From contig JAIQGF010000010.1 in assembly GCA_020072845.1 (NCBI GenBank), positions 62,001 through 126,000 of the forward strand: a stretch of 64,000 bases of DNA. The letters are read 5' to 3'. Position 1 is the stretch's first letter. Each line of letters begins with the position of its first letter. Positions 46,180 through 54,175 of this stretch are shown here, piece after piece. The notes beneath the pieces are model-generated. The model was not told the origin of the DNA, made no database searches, and saw only the letters and a program-made list of their open reading frames with translations. The stretch is from Terriglobia bacterium (GTDB taxonomy: Bacteria; Acidobacteriota; Terriglobia; Terriglobales; Acidobacteriaceae). A program made the position numbers and the translations under genes.

Positions 46180-47622
46180 CTAGCTTCCCGCGCTCTCGAC
46201 GATGCTCACCGGCACTTTCTGCATGTACTGCGCCACCTGGACTTGCCAGCGCAATTCTTGCGTCATGCTGGTTTGCAGCGCAGCCGCAGCCGCCGGTTCA
46301 CCGTGCACCAGGTAGGTTTGCGACGGCGCTTTCGGAAATGTGTGCAGCCATTCCAGCAGTTCCGGCGTGTCGGCGTGATCGCTGAATTGCTCCAGCGCCG
46401 CCACTTGCGCCCGCACCGGGACGATGTCGCCGTACATCTTCACTTCCCTGGCGCCGTTCTTGATGCTGAATCCGCGCGTTCCCAGCGATTGGAATCCGAT
46501 GAACATCACCAGGTTCCGCGGGTCCGGCAGGCGCTGCGTCAGGTGGTGCAGGATGCGGCCGCCGGTGGCCATGCCGCTGGAGGAGACGATGATCATCGGG
46601 TAGTGGCTGTCGTTGATCTTCTTCGAATCCGCCGGCGTGGCGTCGAAATAAAATCCGTCCCAGGTCAGCGGCGAGCCGTAACGCGCGATGAGCTGTTTGG
46701 TTTCGTCGCCGAACTCCTCCGTGTGCTTCAGGAAAATGTTGACCGCATGGATGGCCATGGGGCTGTCGGTGTGCACCGGCACGCGCGGGACCTGGCCTGA
46801 CTCCATCAGCTCCTTCACCATGAACAGCAGCTTTTGCGTGCGCTCGACGGCGAACGCGGGCACGATCACGCAGCCGCCGCGCTGCACCGTTTCACGCACC
46901 CGCCGCGCCAGTTCCGGGCGAGGATCGGTGGTGGGATGCAGCCGGTTACCGTACGTCGATTCCATCACCAGCAGGTCGGCGCTCTCGCCCTCCGTCGGAC
47001 CGGAGTGCACCACGCGCCCGGGAGCGATTTGCGAATCGCGCACGCGGCCGATGTCGCCGGTGAACAACAGCCGCCGCGCGCCCAGCGTGATCTCCACCAT
47101 GGACGATCCGACAATGTGCGCCGCGCGGACGAAGCGGAACGCGAAGCCGGGCTGCAACTGCTGGGTTTGACCGAAGTCCACCGGGCGAAAGAACTTCATG
47201 CAGTCCTCCGCCTCCTGCGAGGTGTACAGCGGCAGCGCGGGCGAGTGCTTGGAGGATTTGCGCTTGTTGTGAAACGCCGCGTCTTCTTCCTGGAGGTGTC
47301 CGGAATCGGGGAGCAGGATGGAGCACAAGTCAATCGTCGCCGGCGTGGCGTAGATCGGCCCCTGGAAGCCCTCCTTCACCAGCCGGGGAATCCACCCGGA
47401 GTGGTCGAGGTGCGCATGCGTAAGGATCACGGCATCGAGATCGCGCACCGGAATCGGAAGGTCCTGCCAATTGCGCTCGCGCCATTCCTTCTGGCCCTGG
47501 AAGAGCCCGCAATCAATCAGCACTTGAATAGCGTCACCGTCGCTGCCGTTCGAGGAAGTGTTGATCAGGTGTTTGGAGCCGGTGACCACGCCCGCAGCGC
47601 CGAGAAACTGGATGTAGGCCAA
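46180..47622 (-). CDS. MBL-fold beta-CASP hydrolase, RNA-processing type
   Basis: The 480-residue protein has the zinc-binding HAHLDHSGWIPRL motif, TGDIGRVRDSQ and a beta-CASP insert (about 200-390). The conserved SSSGMATGGRILHHL and the late HGEPAAAAAL motif place it with CPSF/Ysh1-like exonucleases and RNases. It most likely cuts RNA, although its target is unknown. Its start lies beside a transposase remnant. Confidence 0.9.
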   Translation of the reverse strand: MAYIQFLGAAGVVTGSKHLINTSSNGSDGDAIQVLIDCGLFQGQKEWRERNWQDLPIPVRDLDAVILTHAHLDHSGWIPRLVKEGFQGPIYATPATIDLCSILLPDSGHLQEEDAAFHNKRKSSKHSPALPLYTSQEAEDCMKFFRPVDFGQTQQLQPGFAFRFVRAAHIVGSSMVEITLGARRLLFTGDIGRVRDSQIAPGRVVHSGPTEGESADLLVMESTYGNRLHPTTDPRPELARRVRETVQRGGCVIVPAFAVERTQKLLFMVKELMESGQVPRVPVHTDSPMAIHAVNIFLKHTEEFGDETKQLIARYGSPLTWDGFYFDATPADSKKINDSHYPMIIVSSSGMATGGRILHHLTQRLPDPRNLVMFIGFQSLGTRGFSIKNGAREVKMYGDIVPVRAQVAALEQFSDHADTPELLEWLHTFPKAPSQTYLVHGEPAAAAALQTSMTQELRWQVQVAQYMQKVPVSIVESAGS

Positions 47623-47699
47623 GGAAGCCTCCCGAACAGCGCGATTGTATCTGGAAGTAGCTAGCGATTGGCTGTGCTGGACCAGGACATAATTTACGC

Positions 47700-47900
47700 C
47701 TTCGCCGGGTGGAAGACCTCTTCCCTTCGTTGGAAGAAGGTTTACCGCCCAGGCTGAGATGCGGCCGCTCGTGATTGTAATACCAGAGAAACTCGTCCAA
47801 TGCCCGGCTGCGCGACTTCATCGTAAACAGCGGCTGGATGTTCAGGCACTCGTCGTCGACGGTGCGGTACTGCGCCGCGGGACGCAGGACACTTTTGTGA
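47700..47900 (-). pseudogene. remnant of an integrase-type transposase C-terminus
   Basis: On the minus strand one frame reads YRTVDDECLNIQPLFTMKS, then RALDEFLWYYNHERPHLSLGG. This is the end of the catalytic domain of DDE integrase transposases (IS3/IS481-like), with the final NHERPH and LGG. The upstream catalytic part is missing, and the reading frame runs out into unrelated codons after LGGKPSSNEGK. No terminal inverted repeats can be seen. Confidence 0.75.
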
Positions 47901-47931
47901 CCATGCTATGATCCGCTACAGGACAATCAGT

Positions 47932-48258
47932 ATGCCGAACACGCCAGACAAGACCGAAATTGCCAGAAAGCTCGCTGGCGCTCACCGAAAAGTCGAACCG
48001 GGAATCAGCCGCATCGTTCGAGTCATCGCTGATCGAGAGCAGGACGCGGGTGAACCGGTGAAGCTTCTGGAGGTCAACCCAGACACGTCGCCGTCGGGTA
48101 TTGTCCCCATCGCGTTCAGCGCCGATCCGCCACAGATTCCTTTCCCGTCGGTCGTGATCGAAGTTACGGAAGGGGAGTTTGAAAAGATTCGCGCTGGGGC
48201 TTTGTCCCTACCGGATGGGTGGCGCCTCGGTGATGAACTCTACCCAGCTCCGGCTTGA
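47932..48258 (+). CDS. hypothetical protein, first gene of a possible two-gene module
   Basis: The 108-residue protein has a charged, helical N-terminus (PDKTEIARKLAGAHRKVEPGISRIVRVIAD) and a C-terminal part with proline-rich and beta segments. The ATG at 47932 is preceded by AGGA with 8-base spacing; an earlier ATG at 47908 is possible. It lies 2 bases before the next gene, so the two are likely co-translated. Its neighbour has HEPN-like features, so an antitoxin or partner role is possible but not shown. Confidence 0.55.
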   Translation: MPNTPDKTEIARKLAGAHRKVEPGISRIVRVIADREQDAGEPVKLLEVNPDTSPSGIVPIAFSADPPQIPFPSVVIEVTEGEFEKIRAGALSLPDGWRLGDELYPAPA

Positions 48259-48260
48259 GC

Positions 48261-48755
48261 ATGGCAACCTGGAGCGAGGCATTCGCGGCACAGGCTGGTT
48301 CGGATCTTGATGTGTATGATTTTCTGACCGCCAGCACACTGCCAAGTAGTCACCGGTTGCACTATCTTCAGATGTGGCTGGAGAAACTCTGCAAGGCGTA
48401 TTTGTGGATGCCTCAAGCCGGTGCTGATGAGTTGCGAACAAAGCACAACGTTATCGCAAAAGTGCTGCCACGTCTCGTCTCCGAGCACTGGCGCCGCACC
48501 GGGTCTGGGGAACGGCGCGATATGACCTCGATTCGAGAACTATGCCGGGAAATAGATCTCCTTCACCCGCAGGTTGACGACAACGGTCGAAGGCCAGATA
48601 ACGTTGAGTACCCGTGGACAGGGAGTTCTGGCGCAACGGAGGTTCCGGCTCGCTGGAAGTTTTCGCTTGTCAGTAGGCTGCACTCAAACCCCGGACGACT
48701 GCTCCTTAAGGCTGCCGTCAGTCTCACGCGCCACCCCGCTGAGTTCATCCAATAA
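48261..48755 (+). CDS. possible HEPN-domain protein
   Basis: The 164-residue protein contains HRLHYLQMWLEKLCKAYLW (about 31-49), a pattern seen in HEPN-type helical proteins. A following RLVSEH (Arg71 to His76) fits an R-x4-H arrangement, the site used by RNA-cutting HEPN toxins, but the residue after the arginine is not the usual polar one. The rest is mixed. The start 2 bases after the preceding stop suggests a two-gene module. Its GC content is lower than that of its neighbours, and it sits beside a transposase remnant. Confidence 0.5.
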   Translation: MATWSEAFAAQAGSDLDVYDFLTASTLPSSHRLHYLQMWLEKLCKAYLWMPQAGADELRTKHNVIAKVLPRLVSEHWRRTGSGERRDMTSIRELCREIDLLHPQVDDNGRRPDNVEYPWTGSSGATEVPARWKFSLVSRLHSNPGRLLLKAAVSLTRHPAEFIQ

Positions 48756-48837
48756 AAGCGGCCCCACCTTGCGATTGCTCCGCGCCCGGGCCGGGCTTCG
48801 CCCCGCGCTGAATCTCGTACGGTCCCGCCGGTCGGCT

Positions 48838-50598
48838 CTACTTTGGCGCGACCGCCATCGCATTATTGTTCATGTTCGATTCTGGCACGCTGCCATCATT
48901 CACCACCGCCTCGTTCGGCGTGGTCGGCACCTCGACCCGGTCCACCGCCTTGCTCTTCCCTTTCACCAGCATGCGTTTGGTGCGCTCGCCGCCCTCGGCG
49001 CGCACGAATACCGGCACCTCCGCCGCCGCGTCGCCATCGTTGGCCAAAGTAACCGTGACCACATACGTCCCGTTCAGCGTGGTGCGCGGGAAAACGGAAT
49101 CTACGCGAAAATCGGGAAGCCCGCGATCGCGATAAAGCCAATCGTCGAAAAACCATTCCAGGTCGCGCTTCGCCGCCTGCTCAATCAGGTGCGGCATGTA
49201 CGCGGTGTCCTTGTCGTCGAGCGCACGGTACTTCTTGAACGCCTGCTGCAGCGCGGCCTCGCCCACCATGTCGCGCAGCATCCACCAGACATACATTGCC
49301 TTGACGCGATACACGACCTCGTCAGTGGAGTTGATCAGACCCGGCGCAGCTCGTGTGGCCCTGGTCTCTAGGGTTTGCGGCTCGGAGACTTGCGCCTCCC
49401 CGGCTTCCGCGGCCTGCAGTGCCGGCAGGAAGTTTTGCATGTACGCCAGCGCGGCGGCGCGGCCTGCCTGTCGCTCCCGCTCCAGCGCCTGCGCGAAATG
49501 CGCCAGGCCCTCTTCGATCCACGGCCGCGGCGAGCTGAACGATGCATGCACCAGCTGGTGCATCATGCGGAGCTGGATGGCGCTGCGGTCGGTCAATTCC
49601 AGCGGGGTAAACAGCATCGGGCCGCTTTCAAACGGCAAGTCGCCGATGTCGGGAAGTTGCACCACCTGGACCTTCGTCCTAGGCGCGCCGAACCACTCGC
49701 TGGCGAACGGCAAAACTTTTTCCGCCGCCAGCGCATATTCCTGCGCCGCCGGAGCTTGCGGCGAGAGGTGGTACACGTTGGTATCGGGCCGCGTGAGCGC
49801 CGCGTACTCGGCCACCGCAAAGGCCGGCACCGTCGTCGCAACCGGCGCAAACGTGTACATCGAGCAGCCCAGGGCGGTCGCCGCATCCTCACCCGCACCC
49901 ATGGCGTGCCGGGAGACACCTTCAGCCCTGCCGTTCGCGACCGTGGTCAACTCGCTTTCACCCACCCAGCAGAGGTTCACGCGCATGTTTGTATCGTGCT
50001 GCGACCTTTTCCAATCATCGAGCGCCGCAAACAGCGAGTTGTCGGACACGCTCGCCGCCGGCAGCGAGACCGGATACCACGCCACGTAGCCGATGCCCCG
50101 CACGGCCGTGACCGGCTCCGCCACCTGGTCCCAGTCGCTGTGGGCCGCGGTTTCGGCGGGTACTCCGATGCGCGTCAGCCGGGTGGTGTCCGGCGCAATC
50201 TCGCCCGCATAGCCGAGGTCGAGTTCCAGAGTTCCCTTGGGAGGCACCGCGGACGGCAGCGTCACTACGGCTTCGGTGACCGCGCCCGTGTGATCAATGT
50301 CGGTGGTGTACGGCCCCGCGACATACTGCAACGGCTTGCCATTCAACTCGATCAGCCGCCAGGTGAGTGACGAGGAAATCTGCAGCGTCAGGTTGCGCTG
50401 CGCCGCATTCGAGTCGTTGCGCAGCCGCACCTTGCCGCGCGCGGCGATGGCGTGCCCCTCAGGATCAATGCGAACTTCCAGGTCGTACTGGATAAACGTG
50501 AATGCCGTGCGATCAACACCGAAAGCTGAACCACAGAGGGCACAGAGGACACAAAGCAAAAGAGCAAAATCAAAAACCACAGAATGAAAGGCTCTCAT
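48838..50598 (-). CDS. M1-family-like peptidase with altered zinc motif
   Basis: The 586-residue secreted protein has an M1-type N-terminal beta region, then a gluzincin-like core. The zinc motif reads H347-Q-L-V-H351: the usual HExxH has Gln where the catalytic Glu should be. A possible third ligand is Glu363 in PWIEEGLAHF. The protein may therefore be inactive and act as a binding protein. Its signal peptide (residues 14-25) is encoded by a CCACAGAGG-type repeat. The start overlaps the rlmB stop (ATGA). Confidence 0.8.
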   Translation of the reverse strand: MRAFHSVVFDFALLLCVLCALCGSAFGVDRTAFTFIQYDLEVRIDPEGHAIAARGKVRLRNDSNAAQRNLTLQISSSLTWRLIELNGKPLQYVAGPYTTDIDHTGAVTEAVVTLPSAVPPKGTLELDLGYAGEIAPDTTRLTRIGVPAETAAHSDWDQVAEPVTAVRGIGYVAWYPVSLPAASVSDNSLFAALDDWKRSQHDTNMRVNLCWVGESELTTVANGRAEGVSRHAMGAGEDAATALGCSMYTFAPVATTVPAFAVAEYAALTRPDTNVYHLSPQAPAAQEYALAAEKVLPFASEWFGAPRTKVQVVQLPDIGDLPFESGPMLFTPLELTDRSAIQLRMMHQLVHASFSSPRPWIEEGLAHFAQALERERQAGRAAALAYMQNFLPALQAAEAGEAQVSEPQTLETRATRAAPGLINSTDEVVYRVKAMYVWWMLRDMVGEAALQQAFKKYRALDDKDTAYMPHLIEQAAKRDLEWFFDDWLYRDRGLPDFRVDSVFPRTTLNGTYVVTVTLANDGDAAAEVPVFVRAEGGERTKRMLVKGKSKAVDRVEVPTTPNEAVVNDGSVPESNMNNNAMAVAPK

Positions 50599-50634
50599 TG
50601 TGTTTTTCTGTGTTCCTCTGTGTTCTCTGTGGTT
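50529..50634. repeat. CCACAGAGG-type palindrome spanning two gene ends
   Basis: Facing arms at 50529-50556 and 50601-50634 carry the family words (CCACAGAGGGCACAGAGG and CCTCTGTGTTCTCTGTGG). The right arm encodes the C-terminus of RlmB and the left arm the signal peptide of the M1-like protein. Confidence 0.9.
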
Positions 50635-51368
50635 GATTGTCTTTTTCTTCGCTGGCGCGCGACTTCATACATCACCACTCCCGCGGCCACCGACACATTC
50701 AGAGACGGCACCTGCCCGAGCATCGGGATCTTGACCACGAAATCGCAGTGTTGGCGCACATGCTCGTGCAGGCCCTTGCCTTCGGCGCCGAGCACCAGCG
50801 CACAATCCATGTTGTAGTCAATCTCGTCGTACGACCGGTCGCCGCGCTCGTCGAGGCCGACGGTCCACACGTTCTTGCGCTTCAGTTCCTCCACCGTGCG
50901 GCTCACGTTGGTGACCTTGGCAATGGGCAAATGTTCCGTGGCCCCCGCCGACGCCTTGGCCACTGTGCCGGTCACACCCGCGGCGCGGCGTTCCGGAATC
51001 ACGATGCCGTCCGCGCCCGCGGCGTCGGCGGTGCGGATGATCGCACCCAGGTTGTGCGGGTCTTCCACGCCATCGAGCACGACGATGAACGCATACCTGC
51101 CGCGGCGCTGCGCCAGCAGATCGTCCACATCGGAGTAGTCTTTTTCCGACGTAACCGCCACCACGCCCTGGTGCGACGGCCCCCCGGCCAACCGGTCCAG
51201 GTCCTGCCGCGGCGTGGAACGAACCGCGATCCCTTGCGAGCGACATTCGGCAATGATGCGCTGCACTCGCTGATCGTGCCTCTCGCGCGCCACCGCCACG
51301 TACTCGAAGGCGCGCCCGCGTGCCTTCAGCGCCTCGGTCACCGCATTGATGCCGTAGATGACGGCCAT
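50595..51368 (-). CDS. rlmB: 23S rRNA 2'-O-methyltransferase RlmB (SPOUT family)
   Basis: The 257-residue enzyme methylates a guanosine ribose in 23S rRNA. The N-terminal substrate-binding domain starts AVIYGINAVTEALKA, and the SPOUT knot includes VVLDGVEDPHNLGAIIRTADAAGADG, LVLGAEGKGL and KIPMLGQVPSLNVSVAAGVVMYE. The last ~13 residues (STTENTEEHRKTQ) come from the CCACAGAGG-type repeat and are probably not part of the ancestral protein. Confidence 0.92.
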   Translation of the reverse strand: MAVIYGINAVTEALKARGRAFEYVAVARERHDQRVQRIIAECRSQGIAVRSTPRQDLDRLAGGPSHQGVVAVTSEKDYSDVDDLLAQRRGRYAFIVVLDGVEDPHNLGAIIRTADAAGADGIVIPERRAAGVTGTVAKASAGATEHLPIAKVTNVSRTVEELKRKNVWTVGLDERGDRSYDEIDYNMDCALVLGAEGKGLHEHVRQHCDFVVKIPMLGQVPSLNVSVAAGVVMYEVARQRRKRQSTTENTEEHRKTQ

Positions 51369-51391
51369 CGGTAGAGTCTAGCAGTTGGAAT

Positions 51392-51466
51392 AGCTTTCAG
51401 CCGTCAGCGATCAGCCATCAGCCAAACCGGGCTGAAAGCTGAGAGCCGATAGCTGAGAGCTAAATG
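51392..51466. repeat. AGCTNTCAGC-type word array with inverted arm
   Basis: TAGCTTTCAGCCGTCAGCGA faces GCTGAAAGCTGAGAGCCG across a short gap. It lies between the divergent rlmB and thiolase genes, so any promoters for both must sit inside or beside it. Confidence 0.7.
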
Positions 51467-51485
51467 CTGCTGCTAGACTGGAGTT

Positions 51486-52664
51486 GTGAACGACGTCTTC
51501 ATCCTTTCCGCCGCGCGCACGCCGATCGGCAAATTCGGCGGCTCGCTGGCCTCCCTGACCGCTGTCGACATGGGCGTGATCGCCGCCAAGGCCGCGCTCG
51601 ACCGCGCCGGCGTCAGCCCTGAGCAAGTGGACGAGACGATTTTCGGCAACGCGCGCCAGGCCGGAGGCGGCCCCAATCCCGCGCGCCAAATCTCCATTCG
51701 CAGCGGCATGCCGGACTCTGTCCCCGCTTACACCGTCAACCAGGCCTGCGCTTCCGGCATGAAGACCATCGCGCTCGGTTGGCAGGAGATTTCCCACGGC
51801 AACCTGGAGTGCGTGCTCGCCGGCGGCACCGAGTCCATGTCGCGCCTGCCCTATTACCTCGACGGCGCCCGTTGGGGCCTGCGCATGGGCAACGCCGAAC
51901 TGGTGGACGGCATGTATCGCGACGGCTTCCTCTGTCCGATGGCCAAGATGGTGATGGGCGAGACCGCCGAACTTCTGGCGCAGAAATACCAAATCACGCG
52001 CGAGGAGCAAGACCAGTTCGCGCTGTGCTCGCAGCAGCGCGCCGAGCGCGCGCTCAACGCCGGGCGCTTCAACGACGAGATCGCGCCCGTGACCATCGAG
52101 AGCAAGAAGGGCACGCAGATTGTCACCCGCGACGAGCACCCCTTCCTCGGCGCCACCCTGGAGAAGATGGCCAAGCTGCCGCCGGCCTTCGGCAAGGATG
52201 GGACCATCACCGCCGCCAACGCTTCCGGCATCACCGATGGCGCCGCCGCCGTGGTGCTCGCTTCCGAGCGATTCGTGAAGCAGCACAACCTGAAGCCGCT
52301 GGCGCGAATCATCGGCGCCACCTCGGCGGGCGTGGACCCGCGCTACATGGGCATCGGTCCAGTGCCCGCGCTGCACAAATTACGCGACAAGTTCGGTGTC
52401 GCCCCTGCCGACGCCAGCCTCATCGAGTTGAACGAAGCCTTCGCCGCGCAGGTGCTGGCGTGCGACCGTGAAATCCATTTCGACCGCGACCGCCTCAACG
52501 TCAACGGCGGCGCTATCGCGCTCGGCCACCCCATCGGCTGCACCGGCGCGCGGATCACGGTGACGCTCCTCCACGAAATGCTGAAACGACGAGCGCAGCG
52601 CGGCATCGCGACGCTGTGCGTCAGCGGCGGAATGGGCATGGCGCTGGCCATTGAGAGCGTTTAA
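51486..52664 (+). CDS. acetyl-CoA acetyltransferase (thiolase)
   Basis: The 392-residue enzyme has all thiolase residues: Cys88 in NQACASGMK, His348 in IALGHPIGCTGARI and Cys378 in TLCVSGGMG. It either condenses two acetyl-CoA molecules or cleaves acetoacetyl-CoA. Which direction it works in cannot be told from this sequence. A GTG start at 51486 fits the conserved N-terminus MNDVFILSAARTPIGKF. Confidence 0.93.
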   Translation: MNDVFILSAARTPIGKFGGSLASLTAVDMGVIAAKAALDRAGVSPEQVDETIFGNARQAGGGPNPARQISIRSGMPDSVPAYTVNQACASGMKTIALGWQEISHGNLECVLAGGTESMSRLPYYLDGARWGLRMGNAELVDGMYRDGFLCPMAKMVMGETAELLAQKYQITREEQDQFALCSQQRAERALNAGRFNDEIAPVTIESKKGTQIVTRDEHPFLGATLEKMAKLPPAFGKDGTITAANASGITDGAAAVVLASERFVKQHNLKPLARIIGATSAGVDPRYMGIGPVPALHKLRDKFGVAPADASLIELNEAFAAQVLACDREIHFDRDRLNVNGGAIALGHPIGCTGARITVTLLHEMLKRRAQRGIATLCVSGGMGMALAIESV

Positions 52665-52692
52665 CTCCCAATACCCCTTAAACAACAACACC

Positions 52693-52772
52693 ATTTCCGA
52701 TTGTCGATTGTTGATTGCCGATTGGCCGCGCTCCGGACGAAATCGACAATCGAAAATCGGCAATCGGCAATG
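52693..52772. repeat. TTGTCGATT-type word array with inverted arm
   Basis: CCGATTGTCGATTGTTGATT faces AATCGACAATCGAAAATCGG and similar words about 15 bases later. It follows the thiolase stop and likely ends its transcript. Confidence 0.7.
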
Positions 52773-52801
52773 GTTTTAGGGCGCACTGTCCGCTGCGCTG
52801 G

Positions 52802-52831
52802 TTGCACCCCGCAACCGGCGCTGTCTATACT
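52802..52831 (+). promoter_or_regulatory. sigma-70-type promoter of the LytTR regulator
   Basis: TTGCAC (52802-52807) and TATACT (52826-52831) are 18 bases apart, 25 bases before the ATG at 52856. A G-rich ribosome site (GGGGGTG) lies between. Confidence 0.65.
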
Positions 52832-52855
52832 GGATTGTCCGTTTGTGGGGGTGTG

Positions 52856-53626
52856 ATGCCTTTATCCGCAGTCATTGTTGATGATGAGCAGCTCGCGCGC
52901 GACGAGCTTGCCTTCCTGCTGAAATCCGTGGACGACGTCAATGTCGTCGCCCAGGGCAAGAACGGCGTCGAAGCCGTCAACCTGATCAAGGAACACTCGC
53001 CCGACCTCGTTTTCCTCGACGTGCAAATGCCCGGCCTCGACGGCTTCGCGGTCATCAAGAAGCTGATGGACAAGAAAGTTCCGCTGCCGCAGATTGTCTT
53101 CGCCACCGCTTACGATCAGTACGCGGTCAAAGCCTTCGAAGTGAACGCCGTGGATTACCTGCTGAAGCCGTTCGACAAAGCGCGCGTGGCGCAATCGGTC
53201 AAGAAGGCGAAGGCCAAGGTCGCCTCCGCCGGGGTTCCGGCTGAGCGCCTGGAAACCCTGATCCGCAGCCTGGAAGCCAAGCCGCACCAGCCCGCGAAGA
53301 TCCTGATCAAGGCCGCCGGACGCCTCTTCCTGGTGGATCAGAAGGACATTTGCTTCGCCTCCATCGAAGACGGCGTAATCACCGTGGTCACCGCCCAGAT
53401 CGAAGGCCAGTCCAACTGCCGCACGCTGGAGGAGCTTCTGTCCTCGCTCGACCCCAAACTTTTCTGGCGCGCGCATCGCTCCTTCCTGGTGAACATCAAC
53501 CGCATCCGCGAGGTCGTGCCCTGGTTCAAGAGCTCCTACCAGCTCCGGATGGACGATAAGAAGCAGTCGGAAATTCCCGTCAGCCGCGCCCAAACCAAGC
53601 GCCTCCGCGAACTGTTCCGCCTGTAG
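52856..53626 (+). CDS. LytTR-family response regulator
   Basis: The 256-residue protein has a receiver domain with the phosphorylated Asp55 in VFLDVQMPG, the switch Thr/Ala region FATAYDQYAVKAF and Lys104 in YLLKPF. The C-terminal LytTR DNA-binding domain (about 150-256) shows ICFASIEDGVITVVT and FWRAHRSFLVNINRIREV. It would bind direct repeats at target promoters. No sensor kinase gene is in the window. Confidence 0.92.
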   Translation: MPLSAVIVDDEQLARDELAFLLKSVDDVNVVAQGKNGVEAVNLIKEHSPDLVFLDVQMPGLDGFAVIKKLMDKKVPLPQIVFATAYDQYAVKAFEVNAVDYLLKPFDKARVAQSVKKAKAKVASAGVPAERLETLIRSLEAKPHQPAKILIKAAGRLFLVDQKDICFASIEDGVITVVTAQIEGQSNCRTLEELLSSLDPKLFWRAHRSFLVNINRIREVVPWFKSSYQLRMDDKKQSEIPVSRAQTKRLRELFRL

Positions 53627-53631
53627 GACAG

Positions 53632-53740
53632 TTATCGGTTTTCGGTTGTCGGTTTTCGGTAGGAGGAGAACCGAAATCTCTGCGCGTTCCCTGTGTCCCT
53701 GTGTAAAGTCCCTTCGCGACCGATAACCGATAACCGACCA
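53632..53740. repeat. TCGGTT-type word array, two inverted arms
   Basis: GTTATCGGTTTTCGGTTGTC at 53632 faces ACCGATAACCGATAACCGAC near 53718-53738 across about 60 bases. It lies between the LytTR and purS genes. Confidence 0.8.
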
Positions 53741-53787
53741 CCCAGAACCCGCCTCCTGAAACTCGAAACTGTATAATCTGAGCACCC

Positions 53788-54033
53788 ATGAAAGCCTACG
53801 TGTACGTATCGTTCAAGAAGAGTGTGCTCGATCCGCAGGGGAAGACGATTCACGGCGCGCTGCGGAAAATGGGCTATCAGGGCGTATCCGACGTCCGCCA
53901 GGGCAAGTATTTCGAGGTGACCCTCGACGGCCTCGACGAAGCGCAAGCCCGCCAGGAGGTGGAGCGCATGGCGCGCGAGGTGCTCACCAACCCGGTCATC
54001 GAGGAGTTCCGGTACTCCCTGGAGCCACACTAA
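53788..54033 (+). CDS. purS: phosphoribosylformylglycinamidine synthase subunit PurS
   Basis: The 81-residue subunit bridges PurL and PurQ in purine synthesis. MKAYVYVSFKKSVLDPQGKTIHGALRKMGY and GKYFEVTLDG match the PurS fold. A TATAAT box (53772-53777) lies 10 bases before the ATG, so the leader is very short. PurQ and PurL do not follow; glmS does, after a word array. Confidence 0.9.
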   Translation: MKAYVYVSFKKSVLDPQGKTIHGALRKMGYQGVSDVRQGKYFEVTLDGLDEAQARQEVERMAREVLTNPVIEEFRYSLEPH

Positions 54034-54102
54034 TTACGTTCGTAACGTGGCGGAATCATATCGATTCACCGGAGAATCCAATTACTATGATCTTGCGGGC
54101 TC

Positions 54103-54155
54103 GAGCTCCAGCCTGGAGCGCATTTCCTGAAGCCTGAAGCCCGAAGCCTGAAGCC
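54103..54155. repeat. CCTGAAGC-type word array
   Basis: Tandem CCTGAAGCCTGAAGCCCGAA words lie between purS and glmS, ending 20 bases before the glmS start. No inverted arm is seen. Confidence 0.7.
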
Positions 54156-54175
54156 TGTTTGTCGAGGGTAATCAC

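Noticed and set aside
54034-54175. glmS riboswitch/ribozyme before glmS
   Set aside because: The short gap contains a CCTGAAGC word array and no ribozyme core; the glmS start lies directly after it.
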